Below, one piece after another: positions 10,628 through 21,483 of a stretch of DNA of 64,000 nt. The notes under the pieces were generated by a model that did not search any database, was not told where the DNA came from, and saw only the letters and a program-made list of their open reading frames with translations. A program made the position numbers and the translations under genes. How positions within the stretch are numbered: the first letter of the stretch is position 1; each line of letters opens with the position of its first letter. The stretch covers positions 74,960,141 to 75,024,140 of the forward strand of contig NC_092806.1 of the NCBI RefSeq assembly GCF_040954645.1, in the 5' to 3' direction. This DNA is from Diabrotica undecimpunctata. Its lineage: Eukaryota; Arthropoda; Insecta; Coleoptera; Chrysomelidae.

Positions 10628-11239
10628 TTCAACCCCTATGAGTATATCTATAAGATCTGATTACCAAAATGCGTGATTTGGTAGATCACGGAAATAAAAT
10701 TGGCTGTGGAGCCTGTATCTAGCAGGATACGAATTATAAGAAAGATGCGAAAACATATTTGATCTGTATCAACTATGTGGAAAGAAATAGACGAGGACAT
10801 TAAATGTGGTTGTGTAGGAAAATAGAAATGTTAGTATTTGAAGAAGTGATTGTCTAAAGGAACAAGATGAATTTGAGCGTTGGTTAACAAACAAAGCAAA
10901 ACGCGAGACCGTGATTCGCCAACCGTGCAATTCCTCGTTTCGAATGAGGTGGAATCAGGCCATGTACACAAGAATTATGTGGATTAAACAACGAGAAAAG
11001 TTCTTGAAGCCGTTTAGTCACAAAAAATACAAACATTTATATGACTGATAAAAACCGGAACACAAGACACATTTAACACCTTGATTAGTTACCTTAGGGT
11101 GCTTTGTGACACTAACGAAACCACAAGTAACGGAGATTTTATCGAAATATCGAAATAAGACAGCGATAATCGAAAGCGAGTAGAAGAAGACAATAAATTC
11201 AATCGAAACAAGGTTGTGAGATTTATGAAAATCTACCCT

Positions 11240-11963
11240 GGCTACGAATAATAATGAAGTCGTGTGGTTTTGATACTTGAATGCGTTTCGTAGGCCTCCT
11301 TGAATCTAGAGAATGCCGAGTATGGCGCGAAAAGTTGGATTTGTTCATTTTGTTGAGCATTGTGAGATACAAGCACGAAAGAGAGGACAATGCAAACATA
11401 AATTAACAAATCAACACGAAGAGAATATCTTGATTTAAAGAAGTGAACGGTTTTAAACAAAATTAATTGCAAACAAGTAAGAATATCGATAAAAAAGGTA
11501 AGTAACGAAAGGTATAGTAACAAAGAAAATCAAAAAAAATATATGTTTAAGTTAACAAACAAGACGTACAGAATGAGTTGGAAAGTATTGTACAAGTAGA
11601 ATGGCTACGAATAATAATGAAGTCGTGTGGTTTTGATACTTGAATGCGTTTCATAGGCCTCCTTGAATCTAGAGAATGCCGAGTATGGCCCGAAAAGTTG
11701 GATTTGTTCATTTTGTTGAGCATTGTGAGATACAAGCACGAAAGAGAGGACAATGCAAACATAAACTAACAAATCAACACGAAGAGAATATCTAGATTTA
11801 AAGAAGTGAACGGTTTTAAACAAAATTAATTGCAAACAAGTAAGAATATCGATAAAAAAGGTAAGTAACGAAAGGTATAGTAACAAAGAAAATCAAAAGA
11901 TATATGTTTAAGTTAACAAACAAGACGTACAAAATGAGTTGGAAAGTATTGTACAAGTAGAAT
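11240..11963. repeat. Tandem duplication, two copies of about 363 bp
   Basis: 11240-11602 and 11603-11963 are near-identical head-to-tail copies, starting GGCTACGAATAATAATG. Visible differences include CGTTTCGTAGG/CGTTTCATAGG and a short A-run difference at the end. The duplication creates two almost identical minus-strand frames of 93 codons with no recognisable domain. Confidence 0.9.
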
Positions 11964-12275
11964 GAAAATAACACAAAAATTAGAACAAAAACAATGTAAA
12001 AAATTATGAAAATGTATAATTAATGTATGATATTAATCAAAATATATATAAAAGTATTTTACCTACTGAAATTATGAACTATAAAAATAGAAAAAAAATT
12101 TAAAAATTGCTGTGTAAATATGATCCAATTTAATTATGTAAATTAAGTTTAGAAATAATGCCGAAGGACCGAATCAAAGTTAAATTGAAAGAAAAAAAAA
12201 ACAATTAATTAAAATGAATTAATTGAAACACAATGAAATTAATTGAATCAAATTCAAAAAAAATTATTATTTATC

Positions 12276-12293
12276 ATCCGCTCGAAGTGGCCA
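12276..12293 (-). promoter_or_regulatory. Primer-binding site of the BEL/Pao element
   Basis: On the minus strand the sequence just inside the 5' LTR reads TGGCCACTTCGAGCGGAT, two bases after the LTR terminus. A TGG start (pairing with tRNA ...CCA) immediately inside the 5' LTR is the position and shape of a tRNA primer site. The tRNA was not identified. Confidence 0.5.
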
Positions 12294-12295
12294 AA

Positions 12296-12958
12296 TGTTT
12301 TGTATAAAACTAAAGAGGTCGCTGGTTAAATGATAATAGATAAATAATTATAAAGACAAAAATGTAATATTTTGTTTGTGAATAAATTAGCGACAAATAG
12401 CAAACACAACTGTAAATAAATTAAGAAATCAACTGGTCTTACTCATTATTGATGTTTGTACAAAGAATATAGACTTACCCTTTGAAATATTGGAGTCGTT
12501 GCCAAGGAAATCTCGTTGGTACCGCGTCGGGGCGCCCGCCGACGCCCGATGGCAAGAACTTATCACACACTAGGTCCGTTTGGTTCGCTGTCTTGAGATG
12601 AAGTGTCGAGATTGCAGGTCAGAAAAGAACATTTTGACCGTTGGATGGAAGAGGGTACATCAATAAATCACCCTATTGTATTATGATTTTGAATGCGATA
12701 ATTTAAGTTAATTGAGACCGTAATACGAAACCGTACACTTGTGTGCATATTTGTGACACAGAATACAAAAGAGAAGTCAAATTCTCCGCACTTAAAACAT
12801 AATAAATGAGACAACTAGTTTAGCAATTTTACAGGAAGCAATATATTTTACGAAAGTCGTTAGAGTACATAGCATTGAATTAGACCACATTACAGTACCG
12901 TAACAGACAAATATTAAATGTAAAAATAAGAAATAAATAGTATATACTTTCCCAAACA
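12296..12958 (-). repeat. 5' LTR of BEL/Pao element (complete copy)
   Basis: A 663-bp copy without the LINE insert, and the reference for reading the split left LTR. On the element's strand it runs from TGTTTGGG to ACAAAACA. It retains two segments absent from the left copy: 20 bp after CGTACACTTG, and 27 bp at 12779-12805 lost when the LINE inserted. Confidence 0.9.
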
Positions 12959-13191
12959 TTTTCCCGCGCCAAAAACGAATGTTTTTAAGAAAAGCTGAAA
13001 ATATAAGTGTAAAGAATAGACATGAAAGATCGATATACTAATAAAGAACTAAGTGAGAATAACATATGAATTGACAAATAAGCGGCGGTCATATTTTGAC
13101 CACAGAACATTGTTGGATGTCATTACAGTACCGTAACAGACAAATATTAAATGTAAAAATAAGAAATAAATAGTATATACTTTCCCAAACA
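12959..13191 (-). repeat. Extra 3' internal segment plus LTR end
   Basis: 12959-13122 repeats 8268-8432 (the polypurine tract and adjoining 3' internal region). 13123-13191 repeats the last part of the LTR (12890-12958) and ends CCCAAACA directly at the TACGG duplication. The join lies in the shared bases CATTACAG. The unit reads as the remains of a third LTR and second internal region. Confidence 0.8.
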
Positions 13192-13369
13192 TACGGGTCG
13201 CGAAAAAAACGCCAGGAAAAGAAAAATTACAGGTCGAATAAATGAAGTAATGAAGCGGTTAAAACAACAGAGTTATGAAACAGGTGAATATTATCAATGT
13301 TAGAGACTTAAGTGTTTTTAAACAGTAGATCAACAAAACCGATCAAACATTATAAACAATTTTAACCGT

Positions 13370-14165
13370 ATGGTTCATGATGAACAAAATATTTACTTGG
13401 TAGGCCTAATAACGTTAATACCCGTAAAGCAAAGAAGAGCTCGAGATGACGCTACATCAAGATTGCATGATGCAACGTATTCTTTTAGAGCTAGAATAAC
13501 GACTGACCTTCCAGTCTGCTTTAAAGCTTTTCTAAGCCTTCATGAAATTGGTTGGAAGAGGCTTGAAAATATTCAAAAAAGTTTTAAAGCTACCGGTAGT
13601 GCACCAATTGACAAACGCGGACAAAAACATGCATTGCCAAAACAACAGCTAGATGAAGTTATTAAACACATAAAGCGTTTCAAATGAAGAGAAAGCCATT
13701 ATAGTAAAAATAACACTAAGGCAATGTACCTTCCGGATGACTTAAATATTAAGAAAACGTACACTATGTACAAATCCGATAAGGGCGCTCTGTGTCTTAC
13801 GAAACATAACGAAACGTTTTTAATAAGTATTTAACATTAGTTTTGGCTATCCAGGGAGTGATACGTGTAGTATTTGCGATAATTAATTGGCTGACCTTAA
13901 GGTTCTTCACATTAAACTGAATGAAACAAATGATTCCTCTGGAAAAAAAAAGATAGAAGTTGAGATAAAATAAATAACTTTGGGAAATAGTATGCACAAA
14001 TACAAAGAGAAAGCATTCTATAAAATAAAGAGAAAGGCAAGGAAAGTAGCAATGTTAACTGTGAAGCAGTCGCTATGGATTTTGAAAAAAATATTATCCG
14101 CTCCAAATATTCCGACCGACGACGTCTACTATAAGAGACAACAGACAAATTATATATATTCGAAT
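13370..14165 (+). pseudogene. Unassigned DDE-type transposase remnant (family member 1)
   Basis: Fragments in order: a cysteine-bearing N-terminal part (DLPVCFKAFLSLHEIG, RRG-like KRGQKH), then ESHYSKNNTKAMYLPDDL, then SDTCSICDN, then MDFEKN and NIPTDDVYYKRQ. The order and motifs match the transposase at 16517-18096 and the fragment at 61110-61683, so I treat all three as one family. A TGA at 13685-13687 sits where a glycine codon is expected, and the frame shifts several times afterwards. The family recurs in insect genomes as uncharacterised proteins. I do not assign a superfamily. Confidence 0.5.
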
Positions 14166-15283
14166 CGTATGGTTTCACAATGCACGTTAATTCTCCTACA
14201 AGAATTACTAAAACAACATCTACCATAATTGATTATATTGTCTCAGATTTCTAACCCCTTGATGTACGCTCTACAATTATTAATGCAGGACTACCTGATC
14301 ATGAAGCAGTAAATACCAAATTTAACACTCTTAACAAACAATCCTCGAAAACCCAACGTTTAGGTAGGATTTTTTCCGCTCAGAACTTTCGTAAATTCCA
14401 AAATATGTGCTTGACTTCTGGGTGGCACTTTCCCTCTGTGGACGTGGACTATAATTTCAGTGATTTTTTAGATAGGTTTGTCTGTATTTTCAATATGGCA
14501 TTTCCTTTAATTACAATTAAGTTAAAGCATCACAAACCCTGGACTATCAAAGGTATCTGCATATCAGCCAAGAATATGCGTTCACTACTGTTCATCAAGA
14601 AATTTACTACCAACGTCTTTGTCACTGAATATATCTCCTAGTACAGAGGAACCTATCTAAAACATATCAAGCTAAAAAATGTACTATCAAAATCGTCTGA
14701 GAAGCTCTAAAAATGTTGCAAGACAAACTTGGTCTATAATAAACGATCTTCGAAATAAAACTAACACAGCTCAAACACTTTATCTTCCAAATCCTGAAAA
14801 TCTAAATAAATACTTAGTTAATGTGAGTAAAAATATAACTTCAACTATTTTGCCACAACAAGATTCTATTTCCTATCTACCCAATTCAAAAAAGCTCTCG
14901 AATTCATTCTTTTTAAGACCAGTTGATAAATCTGAACTGATCCAAACAATCAGTAGTATTAAAATCAAATCTTCCTGTAGTACTGATGGACTATCCATAA
15001 CAATTTCTTAAATCTCCCAACAAATGTGTTGGAAGTCCTGGTCTCACTAATTAACGATTGCTTTGAAAAAGGTATATTTCCAGAGTGCCTATAGACAGCC
15101 ATTATTATTCCTCTTCATACGGGTGGTGAAAAATCAAATGTTTGCAACTATAGACCTATTGCCTTACTACCGGTCCTATCCAAAATTATTGGGAGACTTA
15201 TAAAAATCAGACTTTGTCCTTTCTCGTTAAAAACAACATTTTATAAGTCATTTCGGCTTTTTATCTAATAAATTCGCCATTCT
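14166..15283 (+). pseudogene. Jockey-type LINE remnant (endonuclease end to RT start)
   Basis: The endonuclease ends with NSPTRITKTTSTIIDYI. Next comes a linker with the open stretch 14679-15011 (YQNRLRSSKNVARQTW, VDKSELIQTI). The RT then begins with CNYRPIALLPVLSKI and breaks off near SHFGFLSNK, where the second BEL/Pao element starts. All frames contain stops, so the copy is dead. The position of the break suggests that the BEL/Pao element inserted in, or recombined with, this LINE. Confidence 0.65.
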
Positions 15284-15779
15284 GGGGGGCGGCGGCGAAC
15301 AAATAGGCTAACAACTAAATATTTAACTAAACCTAAGTTATATACAAGAACAGTTTATTGTCTAACAACTAACTTTATCGCCTATAGGTAAAAAGATAAC
15401 TTTGGTGATAGAACACGTATATTCTCCATCAGCAGTTTTAATCGTAAAACACTTACTTTACCGTCTTTGCCGGATATGGTGGCACTCACTCGTCCAAGAG
15501 GCTAGCGCAATGGGATTGTGTCCTCACTCTTTACTAAGACTAAATCATTAACTTGAATATTAGGCAATGAACGTAGCTATTTAGGACGATTTTGCAAATT
15601 ATTTAGATATTCGACTGACCAACGCTTCCAAAAGGATTTTTGAATTTGCTGGCGTTGTTGCCAAGCAGTCAGTCGATTAGTATTTGTACAAGTTAAATCG
15701 AAATCAGGATATGCAGTCAAAGAACTGCCTATTAAAAAAACTGCCTCGGGTTAGCGGCTGCAGATCATTATGATCATTT
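15284..15779 (-). pseudogene. BEL/Pao integrase C-terminal region and 3' end
   Basis: Minus-strand traces include LTAWQQRQQIQKSFWKRW, the tryptophan-rich stretch after the integrase core, then NDLVLVKSED, PLGRVSATISGKDG and a final LSPKLSF. Two in-frame stops are visible. A GCCGCCGCCCCCC tract on the minus strand (near 15287-15300) could stand next to a lost 3' LTR. Confidence 0.6.
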
Positions 15780-18684
15780 CTGTGGCTAGAAGGCAAAAGG
15801 GGATAACTCTCATTTGGAAGTTTTTCAGTACAGACATTTTTAGTTCATATGGTCTTTTTGTTACCTTATAGACGTAATATTAGTAACGTTTGTATATTTC
15901 TAGATCCGACTTACATTCTGTTAGATATATTTAAGTGCTTTTTCTTAAATTAATATCTATGTGTCCAATATTTTGATAAATTAAAAAAAAATATTTTAGG
16001 ATATTTATTATTTTTAATTATTTCAAGAAAGCATAAGGAGATAAGTCAAGTTATAGTTGAAATGCACATAAAATCATCTTGGTAAAGGGGGTTATGTAGA
16101 TTTATACCCTTATGCTCGGTAGTAACTTGGTTAACATTATATGTGCAGTGTAGTGTTAACTGCAGTTATTTCTACTTACAAAGGGCAACCACAATAAAGC
16201 AAAGAAAATATTTTGTTCTGGATATAGCATTAACAGAACAAGAAATAAAACGTAAATTTTTTCAAAAAGTTTATTAAACATGGCGGTTTCTACAGCAATC
16301 TGATGATACGTTTACAAATTAACAATTGATCAAGATGATACTTTGAAAGATAATTAAAGGCGCATCCTAAACACAAAATAAAAACATATATTCTATATAA
16401 TACGAACAGAATAGCTTTCGCAGGAAGAAAAAAAAATTTTGATGAACACAAATATTTTTCGGAAGCTGTTTCTTTAAAATAATAAATTACACAAATATTT
16501 GTTTTAGAATATTTTATTAAAAATCGTCATCACTAAAATAATTATCTATGTCTGGATCTGTGTCAGCAGTATTATCCAGATCTTGTGAATTTCGTGGGAT
16601 TTGGGCAAGTCCACGATAACATTCTTTTGCACTCTCATCAACTAACTTAATAAGGTCTGAAAGATCGCTTACTTTTTTTTCACTTATTTGTCTTGGCTTA
16701 TCATACAAATTATCTAAAGTAATGTTCTTGATATCGATGAGTGTATCTTTTTTTTTGTCTTCTAAAATTTATTTCTTGAAATGGCTGATATTCCTGAAGC
16801 GATGTTTTAAAATTAATAATGCCAAATTCCTTGGTGTATCTTAGCCATTTCATATTTCTCCAGCAAATTTCAGTCTTATTGTCTCTCTTCTTTCTCTTTA
16901 TTAACATTCCTTTTAGCAGAAAGCATTTCAGAAGGTAAATTAGCAAAACTCTTAAATAAACAAGAAGCAATTTCGTTGGCACGTAAAACACGGTATTAGT
17001 TTGTAAGTAAGGAGTAGGAAAAACCTGTTGTAAGTCAAATACAAATATTTTTTGACTTTTACTGTTTATACATTTTAATTTGTCTAATCTCTTTGACTCG
17101 TAAGCAGTTTCAGATTCTATATGATGATCTGCTACTAAATTCTCATGTTTTTTCCTTTCATCAGCTGTCTTACTGATATTAATATGATTCTGAAAAATAT
17201 CACAATTGTTACAGGTATCGTTGCTTGGTTTTTTAAACTTTAAGCCTAATTTATCGATTGTTTGAGAGTAAACTTTATAAGAAACTTAGCTTTTGTTAAT
17301 TCTGCTACTAGATACTTTTTACTAGTATGTTTTCGTGAGTAGTGAGACTCATAGGCAGGAAATTTTGATATGTGGCTATAGACGAGTTCCATTCTAGATT
17401 CGGAAATTTTGTTTTTTGGTTCATGCCTGCCTCTGCTATCAGCCATAGGAATACCACAGTTGGATGACATTTTCTTTTTTGTAACAGTTTCTTTAAATTT
17501 ATTACTTTCGTCAAAAATAGCACAAAAACATACCTTGCAGCATTGGATTCTTCCTCCTTGGATTTCTATAAAATATGTAAAACACTTTTCCCTATATTTT
17601 TTGAAGGTTTATCAGTATCACTTCTGTTAGTAGTAATCTTCTTGTCAGAAATTTGAATTAATGAGGCAATACAACTTACCCTTCTATCGTAGTTGCCCAT
17701 TCCTCAGTAATTTTGAAACAGAGATAATCTATGTTCACCAAATATTTTTTTTACGCTTTCTTCTACAATCTCGCAGTGACCGTGACTACCTAGCTTTATT
17801 GCGTTTCCTTTGTTCGTTTCATATCCTTTACCCGTATTTCGTAAAACCTGTCTATTTTTTCTTTTTCCTACTTTTCGTTTCAATATTTTGTGCATTGGTT
17901 GGCCATGTTCTTCATTGTTTTTAAAATTTGGTTCATCTGAGCCATTTTTCTCCTGTTCGGTGTCAGAATCACTATGGTGGTCTTTTTGAATGTGATCATA
18001 GGCCGGGTCTTTTACGCTGTCGTCTGAGTCAAAATCTTGCTGTATATTTTCTTTTACTAAAAAAAAGTATGGAATGTAGTGATCAATAATCAACAATTAT
18101 ACCACACGTGGAGGAATAATAATTGTTATTTCGAGTTGCCATCGTAGTGAACGTTCCTTGATAAAATTTGCGTGTGCTCTCTTCACAATTTAGACAAGTA
18201 CTGACAAGAAACTGTTACGAATATGATTTGCGTGGACACCGCATTCTTGCAAAAAGGGATAACTTTGTATATCCTAGCAATACTTTCATATATATTTCTT
18301 CTATCACATTTCGGCAAAAGGGGTTATCTTGATTTATTGCCTTTTACTAGCACACATTTCGAATAATTCTCAAGTTAACATGACTTAAATCGTTTTGCTT
18401 CTCAGTTAATTTCATAATGTTAGAAAATATGTGCACATATACCATTTTACTAGTAATTACTATTTTGCTCTCCAGAAGATATCTTGAGTTATATCCTTAA
18501 AACAGTCGTAACGATTAAATTGTAGCCAAGTTACCCCTTTTTGATCAATAATAATATTTTAATTAGTAAACTTTCACTTAACTCTCTTTACCAAGATTGT
18601 GCAGAATCAAAAATGCTGTCGAATGGTATACATAACACTATTTTGCAAAAAATTGACTTATCCCCTTTTGCCTTCCAGCCACAG
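15780..18684 (-). mobile_element. DNA transposon with 4-bp TSD and 27-bp terminal inverted repeats
   Basis: The ends read CTGTGGCTAGAAGGCAAAAG (left) and, inverted, CTGTGGCTGGAAGGCAAAAG (right), continuing with GGGATAA on both. ATTT flanks both ends (15776-15779, 18685-18688), and one copy of it with no insert restores the BEL/Pao integrase reading. Several internal copies of AAAAGGGGTTAT-like motifs (for example near 16085, 18255 and 18313) echo the terminal repeat and could be transposase-binding sites. A 4-bp duplication excludes typical piggyBac, Tc1/mariner and Harbinger. Sola- or Ginger-like groups are possible. Confidence 0.8.
16517..18096 (-). pseudogene. Transposase of the 4-bp-TSD element (family member 2), internally deleted
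   Basis: From the N-terminus on the minus strand I see an acidic region (18096-17704: SDDSVKD, DSDTEQEK), then GKGYET, a RMELVYSHI / ESHYSRKHTSKKYL stretch, NDTCNNCDIFQNHI, a likely catalytic VFDLQQVFPTP motif with VFYV, then in another frame NEIASCLFKSFANLPSEM, and a C-terminus with RNMKWLRYTKEF and PFQEINFRR. The region after VFY to the C-terminal half is shortened, so further catalytic residues are missing. Frameshifts separate the parts. Similar motifs occur at 13370-14165 and 61110-61683. Confidence 0.55.
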
Positions 18685-19288
18685 ATTTGACAGCGGATAT
18701 AATGGGCGAGAATTCAACACAGCTTCTATCTGAGTTAGAATGGTATACATCTCTTCGAATGTGAACCGTGAGTTTCCAACCAAGCGAACTAAATGATATT
18801 TAGCACTCTTAATAGCAGATTCCCACAATCCACCCCAGTGGGGAGAGCGGAGAGGAATAAACTTACAACGTATTTCGTTTTGAGCTAAATAGGAGCGTAT
18901 GCTATCGAAATTTGATTGAGACTTAAAAAATCATATAAGTCACGAAGCTGATTATTATGATTATTAGCGCCAACGAAATTGGTTCCGTTATCACTAAAAA
19001 TTATATGCGGATTTTCTCGCCGTGAAAGAAAACGTTTTAGAGCTGTTAGAAATGAATTAGTGGTCAGCTCACTGACCAATTTAATATGTATGGCTTTGGT
19101 AGCCATGCAGACAAACATGGCAATATAACATTTTAAATTTAGAGCTTTGCGTAAGCGGGAAGAACGGATATACACGGGTCCAGCGAAGTCTACACCGGTT
19201 TTACTAAAAACTGGAGTATTCTGTACCCTATCTATAGGAAGCGGAGCCATAATTTGAGAAGCAGTATGTGCGTTAAACCGGTAGCACG
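18685..19288 (-). pseudogene. BEL/Pao integrase catalytic core
   Basis: The integrase joins retroelement DNA to the genome. Minus-strand frame 19307-18885 shows GVDFAGPV (first Asp), FVCMATKAIHIKLVSELT and FSDNGTNFVGA (second Asp). After a frameshift the sequence continues through HWGGLWESAIK (third acidic residue, Glu) and LNSRPLYPLS, where the 4-bp-TSD transposon is inserted. The catalytic D,D,E set is still readable, although the gene is cut by two transposons and at least one frameshift. Confidence 0.75.
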
Positions 19289-19292
19289 TTAA

Positions 19293-21483
19293 CCTTCGGA
19301 GTACCAAGACTGGGTCAAGCGTGACCCGAAATTCACTTATTTCTTAATATTTCCTGAAATAATTTTTTTACAAATCCTATTGATCGTAAGTGCTCCTTAT
19401 CTGTTTCAATCTATTTTTTCGTGTATCATTCGTGAACATGCAAATTACAGTTTTTCCTCTACGTAAAATCTATGATGCCGGGTCAGTCCCGACCCGTTCT
19501 TGGGATTTCGAAGGATTTTTCAATATGTTTGTAGGTACACGTAAAACGCAGCCGTCTCTGTTTACCAGTGAACATATTCAAGACCAAATGATTATGTTTG
19601 TAGAAATATTAGTCGATAGCAGTTAACTTTGGGAGTAAATGTAGTGTCTAATAGGCATATTCTACAAGAAAGTCCGAGACGAGAGGTCCAACTTTGGTGT
19701 AAAGCGGTATTTCACGTTTGTTTATAAATTTAAATCAAGCATCGATCTTGAAGTGTGCAGTATTATATCAAAATGTGGAAAAAGAATAAACCTTTGGGTG
19801 AAGCTGAGTTGTATGCCTTGCTCCTATCAGATAGTGAAGAAGATGGCCTTGCAGAGCTTGATAAAAGCAATAGTGAAGCGAGTGATAATGACGGTTGTGA
19901 GCCAGAAGCACATGAAGGTAATTTATCAATTACTGAACTCGAGAACGAGGAAGTTTTAGCGACAACTTCTGAAAATATAGATAGTGAAAGATCTAACGTA
20001 TCTGATGTTTTGTGCAAAGGACGAACATGGCGTTATTTAGCTCCAAAAAAGGGTAAGACATTGGCATGTAATTTATTACAGAAAAACGTAGGTCTAACTA
20101 AGAAAAGTCAAAATATTGAGACATGCATGGATGCCTTTAATTTATTTTTTTCTGATAGTATTATGTCAATGATTCTCGAGTATACCAATAAGAGAGCTAT
20201 TGAGTTCATAGCTGCGTATAACAGTAAGAACGAGAAAAACATGAAGGATTGGATTGAAGTTGATCTAGTCGAACTGCGTGCTTTCTTAAGTGCAGGATTT
20301 ATGGTCCAATACAAATAATGCATTTACGCGTCCTATTTATAAAGCATCTCTAAGCCGGAATAGATTTTTAAGTATTTTGAAGTATATTCGCTTTGATAAT
20401 TTGGATACGAGAGCAGAAAGAAGAGAACGAGATAAATTAGCTCCTATTCGAGAAATCGCTGATCTATTTGCCCAAAATTGTAGGGAATCATATGAACCAT
20501 CTGCTTTTGGTACTATCGAAGAACTCTGAAGAACTCTTATCCAAAAATTTAATTTTTTTGGGTACTATCAGAAAAAATAGGAAGAGTTTACCCAAATCAT
20601 TGCTTGAAATGACAGATCGCTCACTGTATTCTTCAAAATTTTTGTTCACTAAAAACATTACCTTGGTTTCATATGTAACCAAGCCTATCAAGTTTGTTGT
20701 ATTGTTATCGACCTTACACAATGAACATGAAATTTCTGATGAAAACCAAAAGTTTAAACCAAGGATTATTTTGGATTACAACAAAACCAAAAGTGGAGTC
20801 GATATTTTAGATAAATTGATTCGAGAGTACACATGTAAAAGAGCAACAAGAAGATGGCCCTTACGTATATTTTTTAACTTTTTGGATATTGCGTGCTACA
20901 ATTCTTTCGTTCTATGGAATACGAAAAATCCTGAATGGAATAACCAAGTAAATATAAAACATCGCAGAAAACTATTTCTGGAGGAGCTTGGAAAACAATT
21001 AACCTCACCCAATATAAAACAAAGAGCGGAAGCAATACAAAAAGAACCCACCGGATACCATAAATCCGTAATCGCTGCAATAGAGACCACCGGTGTTAGT
21101 GTAAAGAAGCAAATAGAAGTGCCGCAATCTGCAACAAAACGAGGTCGTTGTTATTCTTGTAGGGGTAGTGACAATAAATATTCAAAACGGTGTGACATGT
21201 GTAAAAGATTTATTTGTAATACTCATTCAAAACGCGAAAAAGTACATATTATCAAAATTAAATGCAACTACTGCCAAAAAGACCAGGATGGTGAACCATC
21301 TTAAAAATTTAAATACAAAAATTTAGTATTATAATTATTTTGTTTCTTTGTTTTTTGTTAAATTAAAGATACTGTATAACAATACTGACTATTTAAAACA
21401 TCCTTATAAATAAAATGAGAATGGGTCACGCTTGGCCCATCATGGTAATCTAAGTAAGTCAAATAATCTTGGTACTCCGAAGG
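19293..21483 (+). mobile_element. piggyBac-type transposon with TTAA duplication
   Basis: TTAA flanks both ends (19289-19292, 21484-21487). Terminal inverted repeats read CCTTCGGAGTACCAAGA on the left and its inverse on the right, with further subterminal GGGTCA-CG-TGACCC-like sequence at both ends. It lies within the zinc-binding region of the BEL/Pao integrase, exactly between its last two cysteines. Removing it with one TTAA leaves the integrase frame open through the site. Confidence 0.93.
19773..21304 (+). pseudogene. piggyBac transposase, internally deleted
   Basis: The N-terminus starts at the ATG at 19773, 18 bases into an open frame, and is acidic (LLLSDSEEDGLAELD). The conserved region follows: GRTWRYLAPKKG-like, then, after a frameshift and a small deletion near 20300, DLWSNTNNAFTRPIYKASLS and RFLSILKYIRFDN. 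At 20519-20540 the sequence jumps from GTIEEL to LLSKNLIFLGTIRKN. A central block with the first two catalytic aspartates is therefore missing. The downstream part keeps DYNKTKSGVDILD (third Asp), RRWPLRIFFNFLDIACYNS and a cysteine-rich C-terminal domain (CYSC, CDMCKRFIC, CNYC). The copy cannot encode active enzyme. Confidence 0.88.

Larger units (their letters stand above)
3830..13196 (-). mobile_element. BEL/Pao-like LTR retrotransposon with 5-bp TSD, decayed
   Basis: The element is bounded by the duplication TACGG (3830-3834 and 13192-13196), and its ends read TG...CA. Two LTR copies of about 663 bp (before insertions) lie at 3835-8267 (3' LTR, split by a LINE) and 12296-12958 (5' LTR). 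Orientation is minus because a purine-rich tract adjoins the left LTR, a TGG-starting primer-binding site adjoins the right LTR, and BEL/Pao pol traces read on the minus strand. No complete gag, protease or integrase remains. At the right end the full LTR is followed by 164 bp of the element's 3' internal region and a 69-bp LTR end. Confidence 0.8.

Noticed and set aside
11242..11886. Two near-identical 93-codon minus-strand ORFs as a gene pair
   Set aside because: They are produced by the 363-bp tandem duplication, contain no known domain and lie in a dead element.
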